From contig JAEYRK010000076.1 of NCBI GenBank assembly GCA_023435645.1, forward strand, positions 1-50,717: DNA of 50,717 nucleotides. Reading direction: 5' to 3'. Positions 43,672-50,717 of the stretch are shown in pieces. Within the stretch, counting starts at the first letter, position 1. Each line of letters starts with the position of its first letter. Origin of the DNA: Bacillota bacterium. GTDB lineage: Bacteria > Bacillota > Clostridia > Lachnospirales > Lachnospiraceae. Under the pieces are notes generated by a model. The model was not told the origin of the DNA and searched no databases. It was given only the letters and a program-made list of their open reading frames with translations. The position numbers were made by a program, and so were the translations under genes.

Positions 43672-45108
43672 ATGGTTATGGAAAACAACAGCTATCATCC
43701 GGAGGAACTCCATGAGGAATGTGGAGTGTTCGGGGTATACGATTTAGATGGAAAAGATGTGGTGTCCACAATTTACTATGGTTTATTTGCACTTCAGCAC
43801 AGGGGACAGGAAAGCTGTGGGATTGCGGTCAGTGATACCAACGGACCCAAGGGAAAGGTCAAGGCCTGTAAGGGCATGGGTCTTGTCAGTGAGGTATGCA
43901 CGGAGGAGCAGCTGGAGAGACTAAACGGCAATCTGGGGGTAGGACATGTCCGTTATTCTACCGCCGGGGAAAGCAGTATTCATAATACCCAGCCCCTGGT
44001 ATTAAATTATGTGAAGGGAACCCTTGCCCTTGCGCACAATGGTAATTTGGTGAACACACCGGAGCTGAGAAATGAACTGGAACAGACCGGAGCAATCTTT
44101 CAGACTACGATAGATACAGAGGTGATTGCATATCACATTGCCAGAGAGCGTCTCCAATCCGCCACAGTTGAGGAAGCAGTCGTAAGGGCAATGAAGAAGC
44201 TGGTCGGAGCGTATTCCCTGGTGATTGCGAGTCCAAGGAAGCTGATCGGTGCCAGAGACCCCTTCGGATTCCATCCCTTATGCATTGGCAGAAAAAATAA
44301 TGCATATATCCTTGCCTCTGAATCCTCAGCCTTAACGGCTGTGGATGCGGAGTTTATCCGGGATGTTAAGCCCGGTGAGGTAGTCATGATCAACGAGACG
44401 GGAATTCATTCCGATACCTCTCAGTGCGGTAAGCAGATGGCAAAATGCGTCTTTGAATATATCTACTTCTCCAGACCGGATACGAGGTTTGACGGAATCA
44501 GTGTTTATCAGTCAAGAATCATGGCAGGAAGAATTCTGGCCCAGACCCATCCGGTAGAGGCAGATGTGATTGTCGGTGTTCCTGATTCAGGAAATGCCGC
44601 AGCCCTGGGATACGCACTGGAATCCGGAATACCCTTTGGTATGGCCTTTGTAAAGAACAGCTATGTCGGAAGAACCTTCATCAAGCCCAAGCAGTCCATG
44701 CGGGCATCCAGTGTAAGGATTAAGCTAAATGTTCTGCCCGAGGTGGTTCAAGGGAAAAGAGTGGTAATGATTGATGACTCCATAGTAAGAGGAACTACCA
44801 GCGCAAAGATTGTCCGGATGCTAAAGAGTGCAGGGGCTACGGAGGTTCATGTCAGAATCAGCTCGCCACCCTTTCTGTATCCTTGCTATTTCGGAACAGA
44901 TGTACCCACAGGAGATCAGCTGATTGCACATAATCATTCGATTGAACAGATCCGTGAAATGATCGGAGCGAATTCCCTGGGATATTTTGCAGTGGATCGT
45001 CTGGCAGACATGCTGGGAGGAGATACAGGCTTTTGTGATGCCTGCTTCACAGGCAATTATCCGATTGAGCCTCCGAAAGAGGATATCCGTGGAGAATATG
45101 AGCGATAG
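43672..45108 (+). CDS. purF: Amidophosphoribosyltransferase
   Basis: This catalyses the first committed step of purine synthesis, PRPP plus glutamine to phosphoribosylamine. It is full length (478 residues). It is the Bacillus-type form: a short propeptide ends before the nucleophile Cys17 (HEECGVFGVYD), and four cysteines expected to hold a 4Fe-4S cluster are visible, in AKCVFEYIYF, YPCYFGTD and GFCDACF. The PRPP motif is VVMIDDSIVRGTTS. AAAGGA lies 8 bases before the ATG. It is followed by purB after only 14 bp, indicating one transcript. Confidence 0.96.
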   Translation: MVMENNSYHPEELHEECGVFGVYDLDGKDVVSTIYYGLFALQHRGQESCGIAVSDTNGPKGKVKACKGMGLVSEVCTEEQLERLNGNLGVGHVRYSTAGESSIHNTQPLVLNYVKGTLALAHNGNLVNTPELRNELEQTGAIFQTTIDTEVIAYHIARERLQSATVEEAVVRAMKKLVGAYSLVIASPRKLIGARDPFGFHPLCIGRKNNAYILASESSALTAVDAEFIRDVKPGEVVMINETGIHSDTSQCGKQMAKCVFEYIYFSRPDTRFDGISVYQSRIMAGRILAQTHPVEADVIVGVPDSGNAAALGYALESGIPFGMAFVKNSYVGRTFIKPKQSMRASSVRIKLNVLPEVVQGKRVVMIDDSIVRGTTSAKIVRMLKSAGATEVHVRISSPPFLYPCYFGTDVPTGDQLIAHNHSIEQIREMIGANSLGYFAVDRLADMLGGDTGFCDACFTGNYPIEPPKEDIRGEYER

Positions 45109-45122
45109 AAAGGGGCACAACC

Positions 45123-46556
45123 ATGAGTAATGACAGATATACCAGTCCGCTTTCAGAGCGGTATGCAGGTAAGGAGATGCAGTATCTCTTTTCACCGGAC
45201 ATGAAATTTAAGACCTGGAGAAGGCTCTGGATTGCACTGGCTGAGACAGAGAAGGAGCTGGGGCTGAATATTACCCAGGAACAAATTGATGAGCTGAAGG
45301 CCCATGGGGAGGAGATTAATTATGATGTAGCTATTGCCAGGGAGGCATTAGTCCGTCATGATGTCATGTCCCATGTTTATGCCTTTGGTGAGCAATGTCC
45401 CAGTGCAAAGGGGATCATTCATCTGGGGGCTACCTCCTGTTATGTTGGTGATAATACAGACCTTATTATTATGACCGATGCCTTGAAGCTGGTACGGAAG
45501 AAGCTCCTGAATGTCATGGCAAAGCTATCCGAATTTGCATATGAGTACAGGGCTATGCCCACCTTAGCCTTTACCCACTTCCAGCCGGCACAGCCTACGA
45601 CGGTCGGCAAGAGAGCCTCCCTGTGGCTGATGGAGCTGAAGCTGGATTTAGAGGATATCAACTATTTGATTGACAGTATGAAGCTGCTGGGCTCGAAGGG
45701 CACAACGGGAACCCAGGCTAGCTTCATGGAGCTCTTTGACGGGGATCATGAGAAGATTAAGAAGCTGGATCAGAGCATCGCAGAGAAGATGGGCTTCTCC
45801 GGATGCTACCCCGTTTCCGGACAGACCTACTCCAGAAAGGTGGATACCAGAGTACTGAATGTCCTGGCAGGTATCGCAGCCAGTGCCCATAAATTCTCCA
45901 ATGACATCCGTCTGCTGCAGCATCTGAAGGAAATTGAAGAGCCCTTCGAGAAGAAGCAGATCGGCTCCTCTGCCATGGCCTATAAGAGAAACCCCATGAG
46001 AACGGAACGCATTGCATCCCTGGCTAACTATGTGATCGTAGATGCTTTAAATCCTGCGATCACCTCCTCCACCCAATGGTTTGAGAGGACTCTGGATGAC
46101 TCTGCAAATAAGCGGATTAGTATCCCGGAGGCCTTCCTGGCAGTGGATGGAATTCTGGACCTGTATTTGAATGTAGTGGATGGACTCGTTGTTTATCCGA
46201 AGGTAATCGAGAAGCACCTGATGCAGGAGCTACCGTTCATGCTTACCGAAAACATCATGATGGATGCGGTGAAGGCGGGAGGAGACAGGCAGGAGCTTCA
46301 TGAGAGGATTCGTACCCTGTCCATGGAGGCAGGCCGGAATGTAAAGGAGAAGGGCCTGGAGAATAATCTACTGGAGCTGATTGCGGCAGACCCTTCCTTC
46401 CCTCAGAGTCTGGAGGAGCTAAAGGCTTCCATGGAGCCTAGCAGATACACGGGACGTGCGCAGGAACAGACGGAAGAATTTCTGGAGGAAGTGATTAAGC
46501 CTATTCTCGAGGAGAATAAAGAGCTACTTGGCTTACAGGCAGATATCAAGGTGTAA
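45123..46556 (+). CDS. purB: Adenylosuccinate lyase
   Basis: This lyase removes fumarate twice in purine synthesis, from SAICAR and from adenylosuccinate. It is full length (477 residues). Features: RYAGKEMQYLFSP at the N-terminus, HDVMSHVYAF and TSCYVGDNTDL, the substrate loop THFQPAQPTT, GTTGTQASF, and the fumarase/aspartase signature SSAMAYKRNPMRTER. AAAGGGG lies 6-7 bases before the ATG. It ends the pur cluster and is followed by a strong terminator. Confidence 0.96.
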   Translation: MSNDRYTSPLSERYAGKEMQYLFSPDMKFKTWRRLWIALAETEKELGLNITQEQIDELKAHGEEINYDVAIAREALVRHDVMSHVYAFGEQCPSAKGIIHLGATSCYVGDNTDLIIMTDALKLVRKKLLNVMAKLSEFAYEYRAMPTLAFTHFQPAQPTTVGKRASLWLMELKLDLEDINYLIDSMKLLGSKGTTGTQASFMELFDGDHEKIKKLDQSIAEKMGFSGCYPVSGQTYSRKVDTRVLNVLAGIAASAHKFSNDIRLLQHLKEIEEPFEKKQIGSSAMAYKRNPMRTERIASLANYVIVDALNPAITSSTQWFERTLDDSANKRISIPEAFLAVDGILDLYLNVVDGLVVYPKVIEKHLMQELPFMLTENIMMDAVKAGGDRQELHERIRTLSMEAGRNVKEKGLENNLLELIAADPSFPQSLEELKASMEPSRYTGRAQEQTEEFLEEVIKPILEENKELLGLQADIKV

Positions 46557-46583
46557 TAGCAGTTTTGTAATAGATATCACTAT

Positions 46584-46618
46584 GGGATTACAGTTCATTG
46601 TAGCTGTAATCCCTTTTT
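46584..46618 (+). terminator. Terminator of the pur cluster
   Basis: GGGATTACAG (46584-46593) pairs with CTGTAATCCC (46604-46613) and is followed by TTTTT. It lies 27 bp after purB. Confidence 0.88.
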
Positions 46619-46748
46619 ATCAGTGCGAATGAAATTGCTTCATCAAGAGTAATTCGATACGGGGCAGCTCTTCTATAGGGGATTGACGCTTTGGAGAATG
46701 TAAGGCTGCCATAATAATGGAATAATTGGAAGATAGTGAGAGGTCTGG

Positions 46749-46777
46749 TTGACGGTACAAGGGCTCAATGATATAAT
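46749..46777 (+). promoter_or_regulatory. Promoter of the first zinc-ribbon gene
   Basis: TTGACG (46749-46754) and TATAAT (46772-46777) are 17 bases apart, close to consensus. The leader of about 65 nt contains TTCGTA (46799-46804) and TACGAA, able to pair. Confidence 0.65.
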
Positions 46778-46850
46778 TGTTATGAGAAATAAGCTACGTT
46801 CGTAGGAACATTTTTCTTACGAAGGTAAATATGAATAAAGGGGTGTAGTT

Positions 46851-48356
46851 ATGTTTTGTTCAAAATGTGGTACAAGGAATGAGGATTATTCAAAATTCTG
46901 TTACCAGTGTGGAAGCCAGCTCCAACAGGCGGTATTGGGGAAGAATCAGCCCCAGGAACCGGACGGCTATCGTATCTATAGTCAGCCCCAGGCAGCTGCC
47001 GGTAATGATGCCCACAGTGAGGCCCGGGAGCCAATGAATAGGGATGACGATAGTCAGCTCCAGGCAGCTGCCAGCAGTAATATCGACAGTCAGCAGCAGG
47101 AAGCGGTGAATAATAACACCGACAGTCAACTCCAGGAATCGGTAAATAGTAATGTCTACAGTCAACCACAGGAGCCGGTTAATAGTAATGTCTACAGTCA
47201 ACCACAGGAGCCGGTAAATAATAATGTCTATAGTCAACCCCAGGCACCCTTGTACAATCCGGTATATGGTCAGCCTCAGACGCCTGTCACCGGGAATATC
47301 TACAATCAGCAGCAACCACCGGTAAACAATCCGATCTACGGTCAGCCCCAGGCACCGGTGTACAATAATAGCTACGGTCAACCCCAGCCCGGTATGTATC
47401 AGCAGCCATATCCTCCCTATCAACAAAGGCCTGCTTATGGGCAATCTGTCAGCCAGGATAAGCTGACACGTAAATCAAGGAAGCCTCTGATCATATCCTT
47501 GGCAGGAATTGCTGTGGTTGCGATCATCGTACTATTTGTTACCCTTTTGTTCCCCTTAGGTGGCGGTAAAGTACTGGATAATATTCTAAAGGCAGCGAAA
47601 GGGACATTAGAAGCTAAGAGCGTAGAATTTAATGTAAATTATGTTGAGAGCTCAGATCGCAAACGCAAGGAATCGGTGAAAGGTGTTTTTGTTTATGACC
47701 TTGATAAGGGAAAATTAGAGTATGATTTCGTTAATCAGTATAGCAGACAGATTCTATACAAGGGAATCATGTATGACGTTGATGATGGTGAGATATGGTG
47801 GAGTGAGGATGTATCAAGGGAGATTGATGATTTATTAGAGTATTATGATGAGTATAAGAAGGGAATGGATGGAATATCCAAGGTTGATTGGGAGGATGTC
47901 TTAGATGAAGTCGGCTTATCCAGATATATAACTACCAGTCAACTGGAGAAATGCATCAAGGAATTCGAGAAAAACATGAACAGTCAGTCCTATTTTAAGG
48001 AGGTTTGTGAGGAATTCTCGATTAAGAAGACCAAAGATGGTACCTTATATACCTTTGAGGTGAACGTACCTCAATTTGCTGAATCCCTGATTGACACCTT
48101 TGAACCGGTGATCAGCAAGGATATCGATGATGTTAAGGATGAGATCCTTGATGAGTTGGATATTTTTGATGAGATGATACTGGAGATAACAATTAGCAAG
48201 GGCAAGCTGGTTGAAATTCATGCGGACATCACCATGGAAGGATGGGACGGGAAGATGGAATCCTATGAGTTAACGGTTTCCCTGAAAAATTATGGTAAGG
48301 CATCCCTGGATGAGGACAAAATTCAGAAGCTGATTGATAATCAAAACAGTAGGTAA
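46851..48356 (+). CDS. Zinc-ribbon membrane protein with a 12-residue repeat region
   Basis: This is a 501-residue protein of unknown function. The N-terminal zinc ribbon has Cys3-X2-Cys6 and Cys17-X2-Cys20 (MFCSKCGTRN, KFCYQCGSQ). Residues 67-186 are ten exact-length 12-residue repeats that drift from DSQLQxxxxxNx to YGQPQxPVxNxx. A single membrane segment lies at about 212-233. The C-terminal 260 residues are expected outside the cell and alternate beta strands with acidic helices; their pattern loosely recalls LolA/LppX-like folds, but I cannot name a family. AAAGGGG lies 7-8 bases before the ATG. A second zinc-ribbon protein gene follows. Confidence 0.75.
   Translation: MFCSKCGTRNEDYSKFCYQCGSQLQQAVLGKNQPQEPDGYRIYSQPQAAAGNDAHSEAREPMNRDDDSQLQAAASSNIDSQQQEAVNNNTDSQLQESVNSNVYSQPQEPVNSNVYSQPQEPVNNNVYSQPQAPLYNPVYGQPQTPVTGNIYNQQQPPVNNPIYGQPQAPVYNNSYGQPQPGMYQQPYPPYQQRPAYGQSVSQDKLTRKSRKPLIISLAGIAVVAIIVLFVTLLFPLGGGKVLDNILKAAKGTLEAKSVEFNVNYVESSDRKRKESVKGVFVYDLDKGKLEYDFVNQYSRQILYKGIMYDVDDGEIWWSEDVSREIDDLLEYYDEYKKGMDGISKVDWEDVLDEVGLSRYITTSQLEKCIKEFEKNMNSQSYFKEVCEEFSIKKTKDGTLYTFEVNVPQFAESLIDTFEPVISKDIDDVKDEILDELDIFDEMILEITISKGKLVEIHADITMEGWDGKMESYELTVSLKNYGKASLDEDKIQKLIDNQNSR
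47049..47408 (+). repeat. Coding 36-bp tandem repeat (ten units)
   Basis: Ten consecutive 36-bp units encode residues 67-186 of the zinc-ribbon protein. The two units around 47157-47228 are almost identical at the DNA level; outer units have drifted. This suggests recent copy-number change in the middle. Confidence 0.85.
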
Positions 48357-48398
48357 TAGGTATTACATATCATATCGATTATGAGATATATTATGTAA

Positions 48399-48449
48399 GG
48401 TGGAGCTGTTCAATACGATTCATTCACTATAGCAGACAGCTCCATCTTT
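48399..48449 (+). terminator. Terminator after the first zinc-ribbon gene
   Basis: GGTGGAGCTGT (48399-48409) pairs with ACAGCTCCATC (48436-48446), one G-T pair, followed by a short T stretch. A second small hairpin, CGAAAGAT/ATCTTTCG (48463-48482) followed by CTTTTCTT, lies just after. Confidence 0.6.
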
Positions 48450-48586
48450 ACTTGATCTAATCCGAAAGATTCCTATCTTTCGCTTTTCTTCTATAGTTAA
48501 TTATGGTAATATAATTTGTGAATGTATTGGCATATGCTATATCATGCTGGGCACAAAAGATTAATAATATGGATGGAGGAAAAACA

Positions 48587-49225
48587 ATGTTTTGCGGAAA
48601 ATGTGGTACAAAATTATCTGAGGGAGATGCGTTTTGCCTATCCTGCGGAACGAAGGTTTCAAGTACGAAAGCAGTGAGTGAGATGACTGATGCAGGTCAA
48701 GGAGTGATGGGTCAGAGCACCCAGCCGGTCACACAGTATGTTGGTTCACAAAGCAGTCAATCGGTGGGGTTATCCAAGCATGTAATCCGATTTATCTGTG
48801 CAAATGCAGTTCTATTCCTTACCTTTTTTATGGGCTGGTTAAAGGTTACTGGTGATGCAGAAGAGGTGTTTGATTTTATGGGCTTAGGCCAGAAGAATTC
48901 CTTATCGCCCAGTCAGCTCTTCAGCGTGTTTAGTAAGTTTAAGGGAAGCATCCTAGGTTCAGAGATACCTCCTCAGGCCAATGTTTTATACCTTTTAATT
49001 GTGATACCTGTAGCAGCCGGCTTAGCGATTTTGTTTTCATTACTTAAGAAGAACGGTTTGGCAAAATTATGTACGGTATTAAGCGGTATTGTTACCTTGC
49101 TAACTGCAGCTGCAGCGCTCTTACTTACCTTGACCGGAGAGATCGGAACCAGGTATGGGGTTTTCGTTGCAATCATTTCTGCAATTTATGCATTCATAGC
49201 AACCGGCGGACTTAAGCTGGAATAA
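48587..49225 (+). CDS. Zinc-ribbon membrane protein, short form
   Basis: This is a 212-residue protein of unknown function. The N-terminal zinc ribbon has Cys3-X2-Cys6 and Cys17-X2-Cys20 (MFCGKCGTKL, AFCLSCGTKV), very similar to the gene before it. A Ser/Gln-rich linker follows, then four hydrophobic segments (about 66-84, 125-145, 152-172, 178-200). An upstream ATG at 48518 is in frame, but GGAGG and a 7-base spacer before the ATG at 48587 mark the start, exactly where the zinc ribbon begins in the paralog. The pair shares the ribbon but not the rest. It is probably a membrane protein with a cytosolic zinc-binding head. Confidence 0.75.
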   Translation: MFCGKCGTKLSEGDAFCLSCGTKVSSTKAVSEMTDAGQGVMGQSTQPVTQYVGSQSSQSVGLSKHVIRFICANAVLFLTFFMGWLKVTGDAEEVFDFMGLGQKNSLSPSQLFSVFSKFKGSILGSEIPPQANVLYLLIVIPVAAGLAILFSLLKKNGLAKLCTVLSGIVTLLTAAAALLLTLTGEIGTRYGVFVAIISAIYAFIATGGLKLE

Positions 49226-49251
49226 CTACATATAGATTCCAAAGAGATTAT

Positions 49252-49311
49252 GGGTGTTGCATCAATGTCAATTTGTAAGGACATGTATTGTAGCACCCCA
49301 TTATTTTTTTT
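49252..49311 (+). terminator. Terminator after the second zinc-ribbon gene
   Basis: GGGTG(T)TGCATCAATGTC (49252-49269) pairs imperfectly with the stretch ending GCACCC (49298), followed by CATTATTTTTTTT. Confidence 0.75.
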
Positions 49312-49324
49312 GTGCGCTACTTGA

Positions 49325-49353
49325 TTGCCCTAGATTTCATTTAATGATATAAT
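49325..49353 (+). promoter_or_regulatory. Promoter of the LysR gene
   Basis: TTGCCC (49325-49330) and a perfect TATAAT (49348-49353) are 17 bases apart, 41 bp before the start codon. Confidence 0.5.
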
Positions 49354-49394
49354 ATCTGGGTATACCTAATAGTATAGTCATAAGGGGTTATTAT

Positions 49395-50285
49395 ATGAAT
49401 GTGAATCTGGAGTATTATAGGATTTTCTATCATGTTGTGAAGGCAGGCAGCTTCACTCAGGCCGGTGAGGAGCTCTGTATCTCGCAGCCGGCAGTCAGCC
49501 AGGCAATCAAGCTACTGGAATCAAGTCTTGGCAGCAGGCTGTTTATGCGCGTTCCCAAGGGGGTGAAGCTAACACCGGAGGGAGAGGTGTTATTTTCCTA
49601 CGTACAGAGAGGGTATGATTATATACTGATGGGAGAGGCACAATTTCGCAAGATGCTGGATCTGGAGAACGGAGAAATCAGGATCGGAGCCAGTGATATG
49701 ACCCTGCAATTTTATCTGTTACCCTATCTGGAGCAATTCCACCGGAAATATCCGGGCATCAAGGTGACAGTAACCAATGCTCCTACTCCTGATACTCTGG
49801 AATCTCTATATGAAGGGAAGATTGATTTCGGTGTTGTCAGCGAACCCTTTGAAACAAGACCGGAGCTTCACTTTGTTCCGGTTCGGGAGATACAGGATAT
49901 CTTTGTAGCAGGCAGCGGATTTACAGAACTGAAGGATAGGATATTGGACTATAAGGAGCTGGAAGAGCTTCCGATTATCTGTCTGGAGCATAATACCAGT
50001 AGCAGAAGATTTATAGATGAATTCCTTGGATCCATCGGAGCCGTGCTGAAACCGGAATTTGAACTGGCTATGAGTGACATTATCGTGAAGTTTGCCGATC
50101 GAAATCTTGGAATTGGCTGTGTCGTAGAGGACTTTGCGAAGGAATATCTGGAATCCGGGAGATTGTTCCGACTTAGGTTTCAAAGGGAGCTTCCGAAAAG
50201 GCATTTTTGTATCATTACGGGAAGTATGAATCCGATCTCCTCAGCGGCTAAGGAGCTGTTAAGGATGCTGGGAATGATCCCATGA
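49395..50285 (+). CDS. LysR family transcriptional regulator
   Basis: This is a 296-residue LysR-type regulator. The N-terminal winged helix-turn-helix reads GSFTQAGEELCISQPAVSQAIKLLE with the wing LFMRVPKGVKLTPEG. The effector-binding domain (about 90-294) starts GEIRIGASDMTLQFYLLPYLEQF and resembles the CysL/CbbR subgroup. The effector is unknown. AAGGGG lies 9-10 bases before the ATG. No divergent target gene is present, so its targets lie elsewhere. Its stop overlaps a short downstream ATG (ATGA at 50282). Confidence 0.92.
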   Translation: MNVNLEYYRIFYHVVKAGSFTQAGEELCISQPAVSQAIKLLESSLGSRLFMRVPKGVKLTPEGEVLFSYVQRGYDYILMGEAQFRKMLDLENGEIRIGASDMTLQFYLLPYLEQFHRKYPGIKVTVTNAPTPDTLESLYEGKIDFGVVSEPFETRPELHFVPVREIQDIFVAGSGFTELKDRILDYKELEELPIICLEHNTSSRRFIDEFLGSIGAVLKPEFELAMSDIIVKFADRNLGIGCVVEDFAKEYLESGRLFRLRFQRELPKRHFCIITGSMNPISSAAKELLRMLGMIP

Positions 50286-50354
50286 GCCTGAGTGGGGAGG
50301 ATTTCTTTGAAGCAATCAGGGCAGTAGAATATAAAATAGAAAGAGAAGAAGACA

Positions 50355-50717
50355 AATGGAGCTTATAAAGATAAAATACCTAAATGATACTGTGAAACGG
50401 CTAGAATATATCGACGGTAAGTCGGATTGGATTGATTTACGGTCTGCAGAGCATGTGATAATGAAGGCGGGGGAATATCGACTCATCAACCTCGGTGTGG
50501 CGATGCAGCTGCCAAAAGGCTATGAAGCCCATATTATCCCAAGAAGCAGTACCTTTAAGAATTTTGGAATTATTCAGGCGAATCATATGGGATTAGTCGA
50601 TGAAAGCTATGCCGGACCCAATGACTGGTTCTATATGCCTGCGATTGCATTACGCGATACTGAGATCCAGATAAATGACCGGATCTGTCAGTTCCGTATC
50701 GAAAAGCATCAGCCTCA
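50355..50717 (+). CDS. dut: dUTP diphosphatase, partial (3' end beyond the window)
   Basis: This enzyme hydrolyses dUTP to dUMP and pyrophosphate, keeping uracil out of DNA. Only the first 121 codons are in the window. Conserved motifs seen: motif 1 DLRSAEHV, motif 2 PRSSTFKNFG, motif 3 region GLVDESYAGPNDWF and motif 4 RICQFRI. The phosphate-chain C-terminal motif 5 would lie outside. Motif 3 has AGPND where many dUTPases have YRG, a variant seen in some clostridial and phage enzymes. AGAAGAAG lies just before the ATG. It is 69 bp after the LysR gene. Confidence 0.88.

Overview
The window reads as one chromosomal segment of an anaerobic, spore-forming, plant-polysaccharide-using Firmicute, most likely Lachnospiraceae (Anaerocolumna / Lachnoclostridium type). 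The evidence is indirect: mid-range GC, strong GGAGG-type ribosome binding sites with some TTG/GTG starts, AddAB rather than RecBCD, an alpha/beta-type small acid-soluble spore protein, two SleC-like cortex-lytic enzymes, intracellular oligosaccharide enzymes (GH8, GH94), and a Bacillus-type PurF with propeptide and Fe-S cysteines. I see no tRNA, rRNA, CRISPR array, insertion sequence or prophage. This is mostly ordinary core chromosome, and I found no clear new multi-gene system.

Layout. 1-3.4 kb (minus strand): a thiamine-precursor ABC transporter (thiamine-binding protein, permease, binding lipoprotein, ATPase) behind a promoter, a TPP riboswitch and an intrinsic terminator. 3.5-7.3 kb: a NodB-type polysaccharide deacetylase, then two tandem SleC-like enzymes with a sigma-K-like promoter in front. 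7.4-12 kb: carAB behind a possible attenuator. 12-14 kb: a glyoxalase-family protein and a secreted Ig-like protein. 14-16.3 kb: an OmpR-type response regulator and sensor kinase with a 20-bp perfect palindrome between them. 16.3-16.6 kb: a non-coding RNA with its own promoter and terminator, probably 6S RNA. 16.9-20.4 kb: nadE, a DegV protein and a small membrane-anchored protein of unknown function. 20.5-28.5 kb: addB, addA and a small spore protein.

28.6-31.6 kb: a ROK repressor divergent from xylB, with a consensus promoter and a palindromic operator candidate. 31.9-33.7 kb: a methyltransferase and Hsp33. 34-37.6 kb: a GH8 reducing-end xylose-releasing exo-oligoxylanase followed by a divergent GH94 phosphorylase. 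With xylB these suggest cytoplasmic breakdown of imported xylo- and gluco-oligosaccharides. 37.8-42.6 kb: an SLC13/ArsB-type permease, then an acyltransferase and a GT2-TagF fusion, suggesting decoration of a cell-surface polymer. 42.7-46.6 kb: purC-purF-purB. 46.8-49.3 kb: two zinc-ribbon membrane proteins, one with ten 12-residue repeats. 49.4 kb to the end: a LysR regulator and a dUTPase cut off by the window edge.

The items most worth a second look are the ncRNA with two competing folds, the SleC pair with its sporulation promoter, the palindrome inside the two-component operon, the alternating direct/inverted repeats before the GH8 gene, the divergent GH94 enzyme and the zinc-ribbon repeat protein. 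All family assignments come from motif recognition by eye; no database search was run.
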